In this document: positions 33,201 to 42,680 of the stretch, one piece after another
Layout of the letters: every line of letters begins with the position of its first letter
Position numbering within the stretch: the first letter of the stretch is position 1
Assembly: GCA_964036665.1 (NCBI GenBank)
Contig: OZ038530.1
Span: forward strand, 16,576,001 to 16,640,000
Direction of reading: 5' to 3'
Source of the DNA: Gordius sp. MW1
Lineage: Eukaryota; Nematomorpha; Gordioida; Gordea; Gordiidae
DNA length: 64,000 nucleotides
The notes under the pieces: generated by a model
Told to the model about the DNA's origin: nothing
Databases searched by the model: none
What the model saw: the letters and a program-made list of their open reading frames with translations, nothing else
Program-made: the position numbers and the translations under genes

Positions 33201-35664
33201 GCTCTCAAAAAAACTGATTTTAATTTAGGAATCATTGCCTAAATTAAAACTTTATCATATTTAAAAAAATGAACTGAACTTTGAACTGAACTTTAACTAG
33301 TTATTTTTGTAAAATTGAACTATTAACTTGAACTAGTTACATTTTTTCCTACATGAACTTGAACTTGAACTAGTTACTTTTGAAAAAAAAATGAACTTTA
33401 ACTTGAACTAATGATTTTCTCAAATTGAACTATGAACTTGAACTAGTTCGTAACATAGATGAACTTTAACAGCTCTGATAATATAGATAGATCATCTTAA
33501 TATAGCTAAGGGGATGCAGTGTCTTTCCCCCCATCCTTTAACATATCCTACATTTTTGTGTATGACGCCAGGTGGGGGTCGTAGATAGCTCAAATCCGAA
33601 TTAATACAACTGTGAAGGTGTACAATTGTAGTAATTATCTAATTTTCCCCAAAAATAGGATATAGGAGTCTAAAGAGGAAACGCTAGGGGGTCAGATTAT
33701 AAAAAGTGACTCGGATGTGTTTTTTAAAAGATTCAAAACTTTAAACAGTTACAGCTTAGTGTTAAAGGTAAATCGCAGCATAATGATCTTTTTATTCAAC
33801 TAAGTAGCCATAATTTAATATCAAAAGCAATCAAAAATACATCCCCCAATCATTATCCCTCACATTTTTAAAAGGTTCTGGACCAGAGATGATAAAAGAC
33901 CGAATCTTCCGCTACGCGACCATACCCGCCAAGCCCACGCGGGTCGGGCAACTAACGTTCATTCAAATTTTCGGCGTGCAATTCAAGCTTAATGAGATTT
34001 TTCATATAATGCAAAATTTTGTTTTCGTGTTTTATATTGTCACTTTTAAAATTGATGTGTAATATTTCGTGGATTTATCCAAAAGCAAAGCTTTCAATAA
34101 ATTTTTTTTAAAAATTCAACAAAATTATCACTAAAAATTAAATAATCATCTTTTCAAGCCGGGCAGTTTTGACAGCTCTAATGATTTGGGCATGTGGCCG
34201 GGCGGACACTTAGAAGGGTTGTAGCGGGACCGTGCGGTCAACTTGGTAATAAAATTGGATCAGGCCGAGTTCGAACAGAAAAAATTCGAAAAGATCTGAC
34301 CTCTACCTTGAACCAAAATAGGGATCTAACCCGCCCAAAGCAGTATGGAGTGTGTTAATTAAGTTTACCTAGCGGAGCGACGTACGGCGAGTCAGCTGTA
34401 CAAATGGCGGGTTGCGTAGTCACGTGATCCATGACCGCGGACGATCGAGTTAGCATGTGAAGTCGGGGGTCGGTCATGTACGCGAACCAGCGGTTACCGA
34501 GTCGGGCGAAATCGCAGTCAGCTGCGGCGGTCAGGAGGGTACGGAGGACGGAACGATACGAATTTGAATTGGACGTCCAAGATGACGCCCGGAGAAATAG
34601 GTGAGGGTTGGTCGCCTCGTGCAGGTATAGGGTATCGGGGTGGTGATCTAGCACGTCGGCGAGAAAGGTGGAACCCGAACGCGCGTGTGCGAACAAAATG
34701 GCCACCGTCACGTCACGTGATGGGTCGCGTTGGGGAAGGAGGGGCGGCAAAATGGCTAAAACAATTGGAAGCGGTTGATTTATACTAACAAGCTAGGGGT
34801 AAATGCCCCCATAGACTAATACAATAAACTGCAAACAGCTAAACATGTTTAAGGCATTTATTAACAAAATAAACGCTTTTCACTTTGTTCAAATGTCAAA
34901 CTTACTTATGGTCAGTTGGCCAGCCCGTTATAAAAATTTACAAGTCAGGGCGTGGCCCGGGCCGGTCAAAATATTGAGTTATAGGCCCGGGTGCGGTCGC
35001 TAATTTTATTAAAAAGATTTTATTTTTTTACAATTTAGATTGTTAGTTTTTAACGATTCGAACAATATATTTATGCGTTACAAATGTTAATAATAATTAT
35101 GTGGAAAAAATAAATTATCCATTATTTCCGGTCAGACGAGTTCTTACTACAGGTTGTCTTTTTCTTAAAACCTTCCTATAAAAAATCTATTAACTGTATC
35201 GCCTTATTATTTTCCTCTATAATAAACATTGTGGACAAGATTTATTTTTAAAAACATATAAAAACCGCTAAAATATTTAGTCAACTAGACCTATTTGATT
35301 TTTCATGGTCGTGATAGCCCCGGTCTCCCCTATATATTAAAATTGTAACCAAGTGTTTAGAAAAAAAGATAATAATCAATTAAAACATGGGCGTAGCCAG
35401 GGGATCCAAAAATTTGTTGAAATATATTAAAAATATGGCTAAAATTTCAAAAAATGATCCTTTTGCCCCTTCCTAAATCATTATTTTCCCCCCCCCCCCA
35501 ATCCCAATGCTGGCTACGCTCATGAATTAAACTATCAATTAAAGCTCACCCAATTTGTGGTAAAATAAGTACAAGTTGAGAATGACGATCGCGGCAATAA
35601 CACCGGTGATAACTTTGTGGCTTGTACTAGCTTTGGATCGCCGAATCAGATCTTTGAAACGCAT
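27205..35664 (-). CDS. Carbohydrate 6-O-sulfotransferase (CHST family), four exons
   Basis: Exons: 35550-35664, 34369-34755, 28168-28442 and 27205-27588. All have GT/AG borders and matching phases, giving 386 residues, the usual family length. The enzyme should transfer sulfate from PAPS to the 6-O position of a sugar in Golgi glycans. Exon 1 encodes a type II anchor: a short basic tail, then TM about residues 18-35. The 5'-phosphosulfate loop is RSGSTFL (64-70). The 3'-phosphate motif is VIHLVRDPRAVVASR (237-251). LLRVRYEDM and a C-terminal QYGYPK also fit Gal/GlcNAc/GalNAc 6-O-sulfotransferases. The exact sugar cannot be told. Exons 2-4 are markedly GC- and CpG-rich in an AT-rich region. 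Introns are 794, 5,926 and 579 bp, all loaded with mobile elements. Acceptor choice at exons 2 and 3 rests on phase. Confidence 0.85.
27583..28159. mobile_element. CATAGAC-type TIR element forming the last sulfotransferase intron
   Basis: The left TIR starts CATAGACTAATAACACGATA and the right TIR is its inverse. Over 33 bp there are three mismatches. TIRs share CATAGACTA and AGACTG with the family at 22846 and 53803. On the gene strand the intron (28167 to 27589) starts in the 8-bp flank GTAATATT and ends at TTAG inside the far TIR, so the element supplies the acceptor. The opposite flank, CAAATATC, matches the donor-side flank at 5 of 8 bases in the same codon register. A Harbinger-like MITE (27815-28079) is nested inside. 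Confidence 0.75.
27815..28079. mobile_element. Tourist-like (PIF/Harbinger) MITE nested in the intron element
   Basis: The ends are GGGTGTGCCTTAATA and TATTAAGACGGTGCC, imperfect inverted repeats, flanked by TAA on both sides (27812-27814, 28080-28082). The interior matches 2656-2925 in inverse orientation. It must have inserted after, or together with, the surrounding TIR element. Confidence 0.7.
29118..29216. mobile_element. Palindromic CATGGGCGTAGCCAGG MITE
   Basis: The left end is CATGGGCGTAGCCAGG and the right end GGCCCATG. The interior is G-runs and T-runs. No target duplication was found, unlike the copies at 35386 and 60141. It lies in the large sulfotransferase intron. Confidence 0.5.
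29309..29455. mobile_element. 147-bp hairpin MITE, GGCTGGGTTT ends
   Basis: Nearly its whole length folds on itself. GGCTGGGTTTTGTTTGGTCG on the left mirrors CGACCAAGCGAAACCCAGCC on the right, and ACCTTTGGTTTTAG mirrors CTAAAACCAAAGGT. It has no coding capacity. It lies in the large sulfotransferase intron. Confidence 0.75.
29536..30601 (+). mobile_element. Internally deleted hAT transposon, 1,066 bp (GAACGCGTTC family)
   Basis: The right end TTTACAGCACTA matches the element at 17693-19225; the left TIR is altered (TAGTGTAGTG). The target duplication TTTAAAAG is perfect (29528-29535, 30602-30609). GAACGCGTTC-type palindromes lie inside both ends. On the + strand, about 29938-30330, remnants resemble a BED-type zinc-finger start (KGRNSIATKCKK) joined to a C-terminal hAT piece (APVERV). 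The middle of the transposase is missing, so it is non-autonomous. Confidence 0.85.
30639..33477 (+). mobile_element. Nearly complete hAT transposon, 2,839 bp
   Basis: The TIRs begin CAGAGCTGTTAA and end TTAACAGCTCTG. The 8-bp target duplication ATAATATA is perfect (30631-30638, 33478-33485). GAACTAGTTC-type palindromic repeats crowd about 200 bp at each end, as is usual for hAT transposase-binding regions. One multi-exon transposase gene lies between them. It sits in the 5.9-kb sulfotransferase intron, on the strand opposite to the host gene. Confidence 0.92.
30995..33073 (+). CDS. hAT transposase, six exons
   Basis: Exons by splice sites and reading phase: 30995-31186, 31229-31587, 31634-31840, 31881-32343, 32381-32550 and 32598-33073, about 620 residues. 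Introns are 37-47 nt. Exon 1 carries a BED zinc finger (CKLCTK, later NLWRHIK). Exon 2 ends with TTADCWTAF, holding the first catalytic Asp. Exon 3 has TDNGSNFVKAF, the second Asp. Exon 4 has CACHTLNL and VTRWNSTFDS. Exon 6 has the dimerisation motif SSAPVERLFSLG. The reading frame changes once within exon 6, at about 32800-32830, where one frame ends and the next continues the family pattern. This copy is therefore probably inactive unless that is a sequencing error. An AATAAA-like site follows near 33088. Confidence 0.88.
33880..34345. repeat. GC-rich dispersed repeat fragment in a sulfotransferase intron
   Basis: CGGGTCGGGCA, CCGGGCAG and GACCGTGCGGTCAA-type motifs are scattered through AT-rich DNA, and CAGCTCTAATGA resembles hAT-like ends seen elsewhere here. 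I could not set its borders. Confidence 0.35.
34810..34925. mobile_element. Truncated CATAGACTAAT element in the first sulfotransferase intron
   Basis: It starts with CATAGACTAATA. It then shares with 27583-27735 the blocks ATGTTT-AGGCAT-TATTAAC and AAATGTCAAACTTAC-TATGG. The opposite end was not found. Its end lies 54 bp from the exon 2 acceptor at 34755. Confidence 0.55.
35312..35331. mobile_element. Solitary end of the GGGGAGACCGGGGCTA family
   Basis: GATAGCCCCGGTCTCCCC followed by TA matches the right end of the element at 17207-19369. No left end is nearby. Confidence 0.4.
35386..35524. mobile_element. Palindromic CATGGGCGTAGCCAGG MITE, 139 bp
   Basis: CATGGGCGTAGCCAGG is mirrored by CTGGCTACGCTCATG. 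The flanks AATTAAAA (35378-35385) and AATTAAAC (35525-35532) match at 7 of 8 bases, fitting a hAT-like 8-bp duplication. It lies just inside the first sulfotransferase intron, 25 bp from the donor at 35549. Confidence 0.7.
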
Positions 35665-36369
35665 TATGCTATAATTTCACAAATATTTACTTTCACAACT
35701 TCGTAAAAAAATATACACGATGGAATATGTAATGCTATTTTGAAGGTCATAGTCTAATTAATTAATTAATTAATGGGTTTTATAAAATTATAGTAAAAAA
35801 AGGCCAAAAATAAATTTATAAGGTTGTAAGCAAGCGTTTGTGTATTGATTAAGAAACATAATTAATTGCTATGCAATTTATGGGATCGTTTTTTGGTGTC
35901 CGTCGTCCGTCGTCCGTCGTCCGTCGTCCGTTACCCTCCCTATCTATTTGCATTGGGTATATTAGGTTATCGCTTTTTTAAATTAATGCATGAGAAAGAG
36001 GTGCCCCACCCCTCATCTCTATCTCCCTCGCTGTGTTATTTTTTAAATTAATGCATAAGAGGTGCCCCACCCCTCATCTCTATCTCCCTCGGTGTGTTAT
36101 ATATAAGATTTGTTAAATTATCTATTATATAATAAACATAGATAAAAGTTGTTTACTTTTAATGCTATGCAATTTAACTAGTTATACAATAAACATAAAT
36201 AAAAGTTGTTTACTTTTAATTGCTATGCAATTTAATTAGTTTTGGTTATATAATAAATATAGATAAAAGTTGTTTACTTTTAATGCTATGCAATTTAACT
36301 AGTTATAAATAAACATAAATAAAAGTTGTTTACTTTTTAATTGCTATGCAATTTAACTAGTTTTGGGGT

Positions 36370-37490
36370 TGGAATCCCGGAGTTTTTTTTGACTCTTATG
36401 ATTGTTCTTGTTACTATCATTGATAATAAGAATTTTTGGCCGTCCGCTGGCTGCTGACCAATGAAAAAAATGACCATTGGCCAAAATGTGAATCGAAATT
36501 ATTTTTTTCGTTTTTTTGACTATTATGATTGTTCCTGTTTCTACCATTGCTATTATGACTTTTTGGCCGTCCGCTGGCTGCTGACCAATGTTATATAATA
36601 AACATAAATAAAAGTTGTTTACTTTTAATTGCTATGCAATTTAACTAGTTTTTGGGTTAGAATCCCGGAGTTTTTTTTGACTTTTATGATTGTTCTTGTT
36701 ACTATCATTGATAATAAGACTTTTTGGCCGTCCGTTGGCTGCTGACCAATGAAAAAAATGACCATTGGCCAAAATGTGAATCCGAGTTTATTTTTTCGTT
36801 TTTTTTGACTATTATGATTGTTCCTGTTACTACCATTGCTATTATGACTTTTTGGCCGTCCGCTGGCTCCTGACCGATGGAAAAAAATGACCATTGGCCA
36901 AAATGTGAATCGAAATTATTTTTTTCATTTTTTTTACCTATTATGATTGTTCCTGTTCCTACCATTGCTATTATGACTTTTTGGCCGTCCGCTGGCTGCT
37001 GACCAATGGAATAAAATGACCATTGGCCAAAATGTGATTCGAAAACTTTTATTTCGTTTTTTTTTGACTATTATGAATTTATATCCACTTTTATTGTGTC
37101 CTGGCTGCTGACCAATGGAAAAAAATGACCATTGGCCAAAATGTGATTCGAAAATTTTTTTTTCGTTTTTTTTACTCTTGTGAATTTATATCCACTTTTA
37201 CCGTGTGCTGGCTGCTGACCAATGGAAAAAAATGACCATTGGCCAAAATGTGAATCCGAGTTTATTTTTTCGTTTTTTTTGACTATTATGATTGTTCCTG
37301 TTACTACCATTGCTATTATGACTTTTTGGCCGTCCGCTGGCTCCTGACCGATGGAAAAAATGACCATTGGCCAAAATGTGATTCGAAAATTTTTTTTTTC
37401 GTTTTTTTTTGACTTATGAATTTATATCCACTTTTACCGTGTCCTGGCTGCTTACCAATGAAAAAAAATGACCATTGGCCAAATTTTATA
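36370..37490. repeat. Minisatellite with ~127-bp unit inside copy B
   Basis: About eight units carry the same landmarks as in copy A: CTGTTACTACCATTGCTATT, TTTTTGGCCGTCCGCTGGCT and GACCATTGGCCAAAATGTGA. The array is interrupted at about 36590-36660 by a 60-bp-type unit. Isolated degenerate units recur near 38050-38130 and 38320-38410. Open frames here are repeat artefacts. Confidence 0.85.
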
Positions 37491-38211
37491 TATAACCTAA
37501 AAATTTATTATAGATGGTCTAACAGACAGCCAACTATGTAATATATATTTTTAACCTTATAAATGCATATATATTTTTTTATTGGGTTAATATATTTCAT
37601 TTAATTAGATTGTGATTTCATAGAAAACCTAAAAAGTAATATTTAAAAAAATAATATAGGTATTAGATTCTAATTTACGATAAAATATATCGATAGAAAC
37701 TAACACAAAATTCGAAACCTCCTTCAAAGGTATAAGCATAGCCCGTTATTTCTAATTAAATTGAATCTACTATTAAACTCAAACACGAATTGTACTTTAT
37801 TAGATGGCGCGCGTAAGTTTATATAATTAGTAAAATTTTTCTACGTGTCATAGATATTACACCGCACGTGTGGCAGGGAAATGTCCGATATTTTTAAAAT
37901 GAAAAGGTATTTTAGGAATCTGAAAAGGTTATTTTACCCCCGGCCGCCCTGGGCACCTACGGGTAAAGTTTCGAGCGAATCGGGCTGGTAGTTTAAGAAT
38001 TTAGCCCTTTTTTAAAACTAAAAAAAACTTTTTTTTTAATTTTTTTTTACATTAAATTAATATTTTGTTTTTGTTAATACCATTGATAATATGACTTTTT
38101 GACCGTCCGCTGGCTACTGACCGACGAAATATATTGATTTTCTAAACATAAAACACAACTTTATTATTTCATCATCTATATAAATAACATAATAACTTCT
38201 ACTATTTTAAA

Positions 38212-38283
38212 GCCAGCATGGTATAGTGGTTATAGCGCCGGCTTGTGAACTGGAGGTGTGGGGTTCAAGTCAGGGAGGGGACA
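38212..38283 (+). ncRNA. tRNA-like sequence, probably a SINE head or tRNA pseudogene
   Basis: An A-box-like TGGTATAGTGG and a B-box-like GGTTCAAGTC lie at tRNA spacing, with a possible anticodon loop CTTGTGAA between CCGG and CTGG, and a T-run follows. These are the parts of a type 2 Pol III promoter. The T-stem and acceptor stem do not pair well, so a functional tRNA is unlikely. tRNA-derived SINE heads in animals look like this. It is embedded in Helentron-like copy B. Confidence 0.45.
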
Positions 38284-38702
38284 AATTTTTTTTTTAATTT
38301 TTTTAAATTAAATTAATATTTGTTCATGTTAATACCAATGATAATATGAATTTTTGACCGTCCGCTGGCTACTGACCAATAAAAAAATGACCATTGGCCA
38401 AATAAATCGAAATTTTTTTTCGTTTTTGAATTGGTTAACATTGATAATTACCCTATGTCCTCCCCTACAAGGGCCTATAACTAATTAACTAATTATTTTG
38501 CATCTAATACCCCCTATAGGCATTCTCGCCCCTTCCCACCTTTCTCGCCCATAAATTGCATAGCAAATATGCTACGTTTATACGGAGTATAGAAGAGTTC
38601 CCCCTTCCCCTCTTCCCTTCCCCTCTTCCCTTCCCCTCTTCCCTTCCCCTACTCCCCTTCCCTTCTCCCCCTTCCCACGAGGGCCGAAGGCCCGAGTTTT
38701 TT

Positions 38703-40780
38703 ATTTAAATATCGAGTTCTATGACTGCCCAAAAATCACTAACGAGAACATAATTTGCTTAAAAAACAATTGAAAAGGTTCTCTTTTATATATCGCTACC
38801 TGATAATTGGAGTATTTGGTAGATTTTTATATATTCTATCATAAACTTTTTAAAAAATGTGGAAATTTTTTTTTGGCTTCGTTATTAAGGCTCTTATTTC
38901 GCTTAAATCGCGAATGTCAATATTTTTTAGAATTGGTTTACGCCATCTGCAATTACCCAATCGCAATCGCTCATTTAATCACGTGAATAAATCGTCTGCT
39001 TTTAAATTTTGATTCGAATTTAGTCGCTACAATTACTTTTCACATTGTGGTATGTCAAACATTGGTAAAATAAGAACTATTTCGGACGAAGATAAGTAAA
39101 ATTATTTAAAAAAATATAACCATAACCTTTACAATGGGTTTAAAGGTCTAAATTAAAAAATTGATAATGATCGTTGCAAGACAGTCAATGAATGAAACTA
39201 TGGCTCGAAAAGAAAATATTCAAGGGAAAAATGAAGAGTATGTCAACATTAAAGGAAAGTTTATGAAAAAAGAAGTGTTCAGAAAGAAAATATTAAGGAT
39301 TTAAAAAATTGCAGATTTAGATGCTCACAAAAAAGAAATAATCAAGAACAAATGGAAATTCCTGAAAGCTTCTGGGGGATGCCTGATTCAAATTGTCTGC
39401 CGAGTCAAAGAAAGCAATTATTATAGTTTTCCGGAATACAAATGCATTCCAATATTATTGTGAACTAAAAATGTCAGAATAAGAGTTTGCAAATCTTATT
39501 TTTTACAAACCCTGGATATAAGCAACAAAAAATCTCGCATTTTTAAACATAATTACCAAAATACTGGAATATGTTTGTCACCGAAAAGAGGAAAAAATTT
39601 AAGAAATTCCTAACTTTCAATGATCGAAATTGTGCCAAGGAACACATTAATTCTATTCTCAGAGTCGAAACTCATAATAGAAGCAATACAGATAAAAAAT
39701 ACTTTGAAGCCACATTAAATCAAATAATACTATACGAGTTGTATACTAGTAATTGTGTTGAATATAATAATTAATAAATTGTCTAACACTAACACGAATT
39801 TAGCTTGGTATAATAATGCCTTTTAAAGGGTTAGCATTTATATGAAAGAAAAAGAATATTAAACCCTGTACAAATTGACCCTGGTTAGGGTTTTATTTAG
39901 AGCTTAATTAAGGATATTTCGTGATTGTATTAGAAATGTGATTATATAGATTATCACCTCATAAGTTTTTATTTTGATAAATTTTGCCGCGTACATAGCC
40001 CCAAATTACCTTAACTAGCAAAAAATTAAAGTTATTGGAGTAATATTGTCATAATAATAAATAACTAGTTTTATAATCTCATATTTATTTTAATATTTAA
40101 AGTTTGTAAGTCCTTATTTTATTTTTAATGTCTACAAAATCGTAAAACTTGCTGTTAAAAATGTAGATAAAGCAAAGTAGCTAAATAAAATCGCAAAAAA
40201 ATTAGATCTTTGCTCTATCTGAAATTAAAAAAATCCATTTTTTTATTGGAAAAAACAATAAAATCCAAATTTTGGGTTAAAATATTACAAATGATAATTG
40301 TCTACACTATCAAACTTAATTTCAAGTCATAAGAATAATAAGTTTAGATTTTATAGTATCTCTATCTCAAACTTTGAACTCAATTATCTCAGTTTGAAGT
40401 TTTGTGCAGATAGAACACTCCAATTCTCAGGTAGCGATATGATTTCGATTTTGTTAAGGTTTTAAATTAATCGAAGTTTTGGCATACAATTAAACGATAT
40501 CAATAAAATAATATTTGTTAATAAAAGCTTTTTTCTCTATATTTAAACCAATTAAAAGGGATACATATTGGAGGGAGGGGGGGGGGGCAAAACGGGTTTA
40601 ATTAATTTAGAGGGGGCTAAATGGTACTTTTTTCATTTTAACATAAATTTTGTTTGATATAGAAAAAATGGATAAAGGAAATCCCTGCCTGCCCTAAATA
40701 TTTCTATTTAATTATTATAAAAGAGTGTCTCACCAATTTTTTAAAATGGTCTTCGAAATTCATAAAGTTACGTAAAAATT
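38703..40780. other. AT-rich stretch with possible decayed coding sequence at 39060-39780
   Basis: From 39206 to 39780 the + strand has several lysine-rich open segments, including a 67-codon frame at 39571-39774 (RKKFKKFLTFNDRNCAKEHI). They do not join by clear splice sites and match no family I know. The rest shows no exon or bounded repeat. A G-run occurs near 40575. Confidence 0.25.
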
Positions 40781-40786
40781 GGCACG

Positions 40787-40925
40787 TGCGTTGCCGGGGG
40801 GCCTAGAGAAGGGGTTGCCTCCCCCCACATATATAAATCCAAAAATTAAATAATATTTAATAAAATTATGGCTAAAATTTGAAAAATCATCACTTTTGCC
40901 CTCCCTGAATCATAATTGTTCCCTT
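40787..40925. mobile_element. Worn palindromic G-run/C-run MITE
   Basis: The core ATTATGGCTAAAATTTGAAA with flanking GGGGGGCC and TTGCCCTCCC matches the family at 35386-35524. Ends are degraded. Confidence 0.45.
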
Positions 40926-40930
40926 CTAAC

Positions 40931-41834
40931 TAAAACCCCGCAAAGTCACTTTTTTTCAACCCGACCCGAAAGCCTTTAAAAATTTTCAATCCGAACCCAA
41001 CCCTAAAGTAAAAAAATGTTTAGTGTAAAATTAATATTGATGGTTTTAAATGGCAACAAAATGTTATCTCCCAAAAAACAGATTTCACAACATTTTAAAA
41101 CATGTTTGTCAGAAGTGAAAGCATTAGAAAAAAATCAGATACTAATTTAGAAAAGTTTTGTAGTATATTTCACCCAAAGTATCTCTCTTAACAAGCCATT
41201 CTTTATCATAAGTTGGCACCATAAAAAAATAAATGCAGATATTCTAAACTTTTGCTAAATTAAAATGAGTCTGTCTGTATTATCAAGCAATTTTGATTTT
41301 TAGGGTAATAATGGTTTTGGCAATATTGTGCTGCGAAAATGAAAGGAAAATTTGATCATTTTTTTGAAAAAACTTTAATTGTTTAAATCGTGTTTGTAAT
41401 ATAATGTTTTTTTTACATTTAAATCATTCGTTTAATAATCATGATAATTTTATTTTATTCTAGTTTTTATGTTAGGCGGTAAAACGATTGTATGCTTATC
41501 ATAATTTTCAGCATGAATCAAGATATTTAAACTTTTTGAGTTAAAAAGTGCGCAAATTCAAAAATCAGATGTAAATTAAAAGGAAATAATATAAATGAGA
41601 TTAATATTACATTTTGATGTTGACTATAATATATAATATATAATGGCATTTATTTTAAAGATATGTCTATTATGCAATGAAAGATTCATAACCTTTAACC
41701 CGACCCGAAAGCGTTTATAATTTTTCAACCCGAGCTCGACCTAAAAGCATTTTAAAATTTTCAACCCAAACCCGACTCGTAGGCATTTTAAAATTTTGGT
41801 TGGGTTTCGGGTCACCCGTGCAGGGCTCTATCTA
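40931..41834. mobile_element. hAT-like non-autonomous element, about 0.9 kb
   Basis: The left end CCCCGCAAAGTCACTTTTTT with CAACCCGACCCGAAAG faces a right end GGTTGGGTTTCGGGTCACCC then GTGCAGGGCTCTA. Repeated CCCGACCCGAAAGC motifs sit inside both ends. It is related to 16266-16992. A clean 8-bp duplication was not found. Confidence 0.55.
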
Positions 41835-42370
41835 AAGGTTACACACCTACCTGTCGGGTAAGTTAAAGAATAAAACTGTTTTACGAAAAAATTTGAATTA
41901 AATTAAACTTAAATTTGATCAAAAAATTATTTTGCGAAAAATAATATTTTTAACTCTATTTTTACCAATTATTTAAGAAAAGCGCTTCTTAATTTAGCAA
42001 TTCGAAAAGGGGAAAATAATTAGTATATATTTCCATACATAATTATTATTAAAGTAATTTTAAAAATAGTCGCCGAATTTGCTTTTTTGGGGTTAATTTG
42101 TTTAAAAATATGAGCATAAAGCAAATAAATACTTCAATAGTAAACAATAAAAGTACTATATAAAAACAAGTAAATATTATAAACTTTCTACTCAAAATAT
42201 ATAAATAGATCTTTTATAAAAAATTTCAGATTTAATATCACAAAACCCCGCAAAAATTACTCTAAACCATGTTTAAAAATGTTATAACATAAAACATATT
42301 GTTGCGCAAAGGGCACATGCATACATACATCCCCGCGCCCCCTTTTCCCACATATCTTTACCGCGCTTAC
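41835..42370. other. AT-rich spacer upstream of cyclin E
   Basis: No exon seen. A short GC-richer patch at about 42325-42420 probably belongs to the cyclin E promoter region. Confidence 0.4.
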
Positions 42371-42372
42371 AT

Positions 42373-42380
42373 TTTGGCGC
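42373..42380 (+). promoter_or_regulatory. E2F-type site upstream of cyclin E
   Basis: TTTGGCGC, within ATTTTGGCGCG, is an exact match to the E2F consensus TTTSSCGC. It lies about 300 bp before the predicted cyclin E start, in a locally GC-richer patch. Cyclin E genes of other animals are established E2F targets. Binding here is inference. Confidence 0.6.
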
Positions 42381-42680
42381 GTTTCTTATCAACCCCCCTC
42401 ACTGTTCCATCTCTCGCTTATTTCCTATACAAAACCTTACATTTTTAATGCATTTATAACACATTCGCTCGCAATTTTAAGCCTTTTAATATTTATTAAT
42501 TTGCCATTAACAAAAGAAATTAACCTCTTTTTGGTGCTGCACTTTTTGCGATTGATTTTATATAACTTTTAACTTTGTGGTCAAAAAATACATGAGACTT
42601 TTTAAGAGTACCTAGTCAGAATATTGCATGAAAAGGATATTGTTCCAATCACGATACTGAAATAAAAGCTTAAATCTTGT

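Larger units (their letters stand above)
35862..38702 (+). mobile_element. Helentron-like non-autonomous element, copy B
   Basis: It shares with copy A (10230-12697) the 5' motif TAATTGCTATGCAATTTATG, the GAGGTGCCCCACCCCTCATC block, the ~127-bp minisatellite units, the inverted subterminal motif near 38550, the CCCTTCCC tract and the 3' hairpin GGGCC-GAA-GGCCC before a T-run. It differs by an extra array of ~60-bp units at about 36120-36360 (TAAAAGTTGTTTACTTTTAA plus GCTATGCAATTTAACTAG), repeated once more at 36590-36655. It also has a tRNA-like insert at 38212. Each 60-bp unit carries a copy of the 5'-terminal motif. Confidence 0.65.

Noticed and set aside
34564-34788. 74-codon + strand frame with an N-terminal MNWTSKMTPGEIGEG
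   Set aside because: It is the shadow of sulfotransferase exon 2 on the opposite strand; GC-rich exons open false frames.
34756-34792. Earlier sulfotransferase exon 2 acceptors at GTTAG or CCTAG (near 34785 and 34793)
   Set aside because: They give phase 2 and phase 0, which do not match the phase 1 donor of exon 1. The acceptor at 34755 (TTTTAG|CC) matches.
38212-38283. Functional tRNA-His (GTG anticodon)
   Set aside because: The anticodon loop would have 8 nt and the acceptor and T stems do not pair; a SINE head or pseudogene is likelier.
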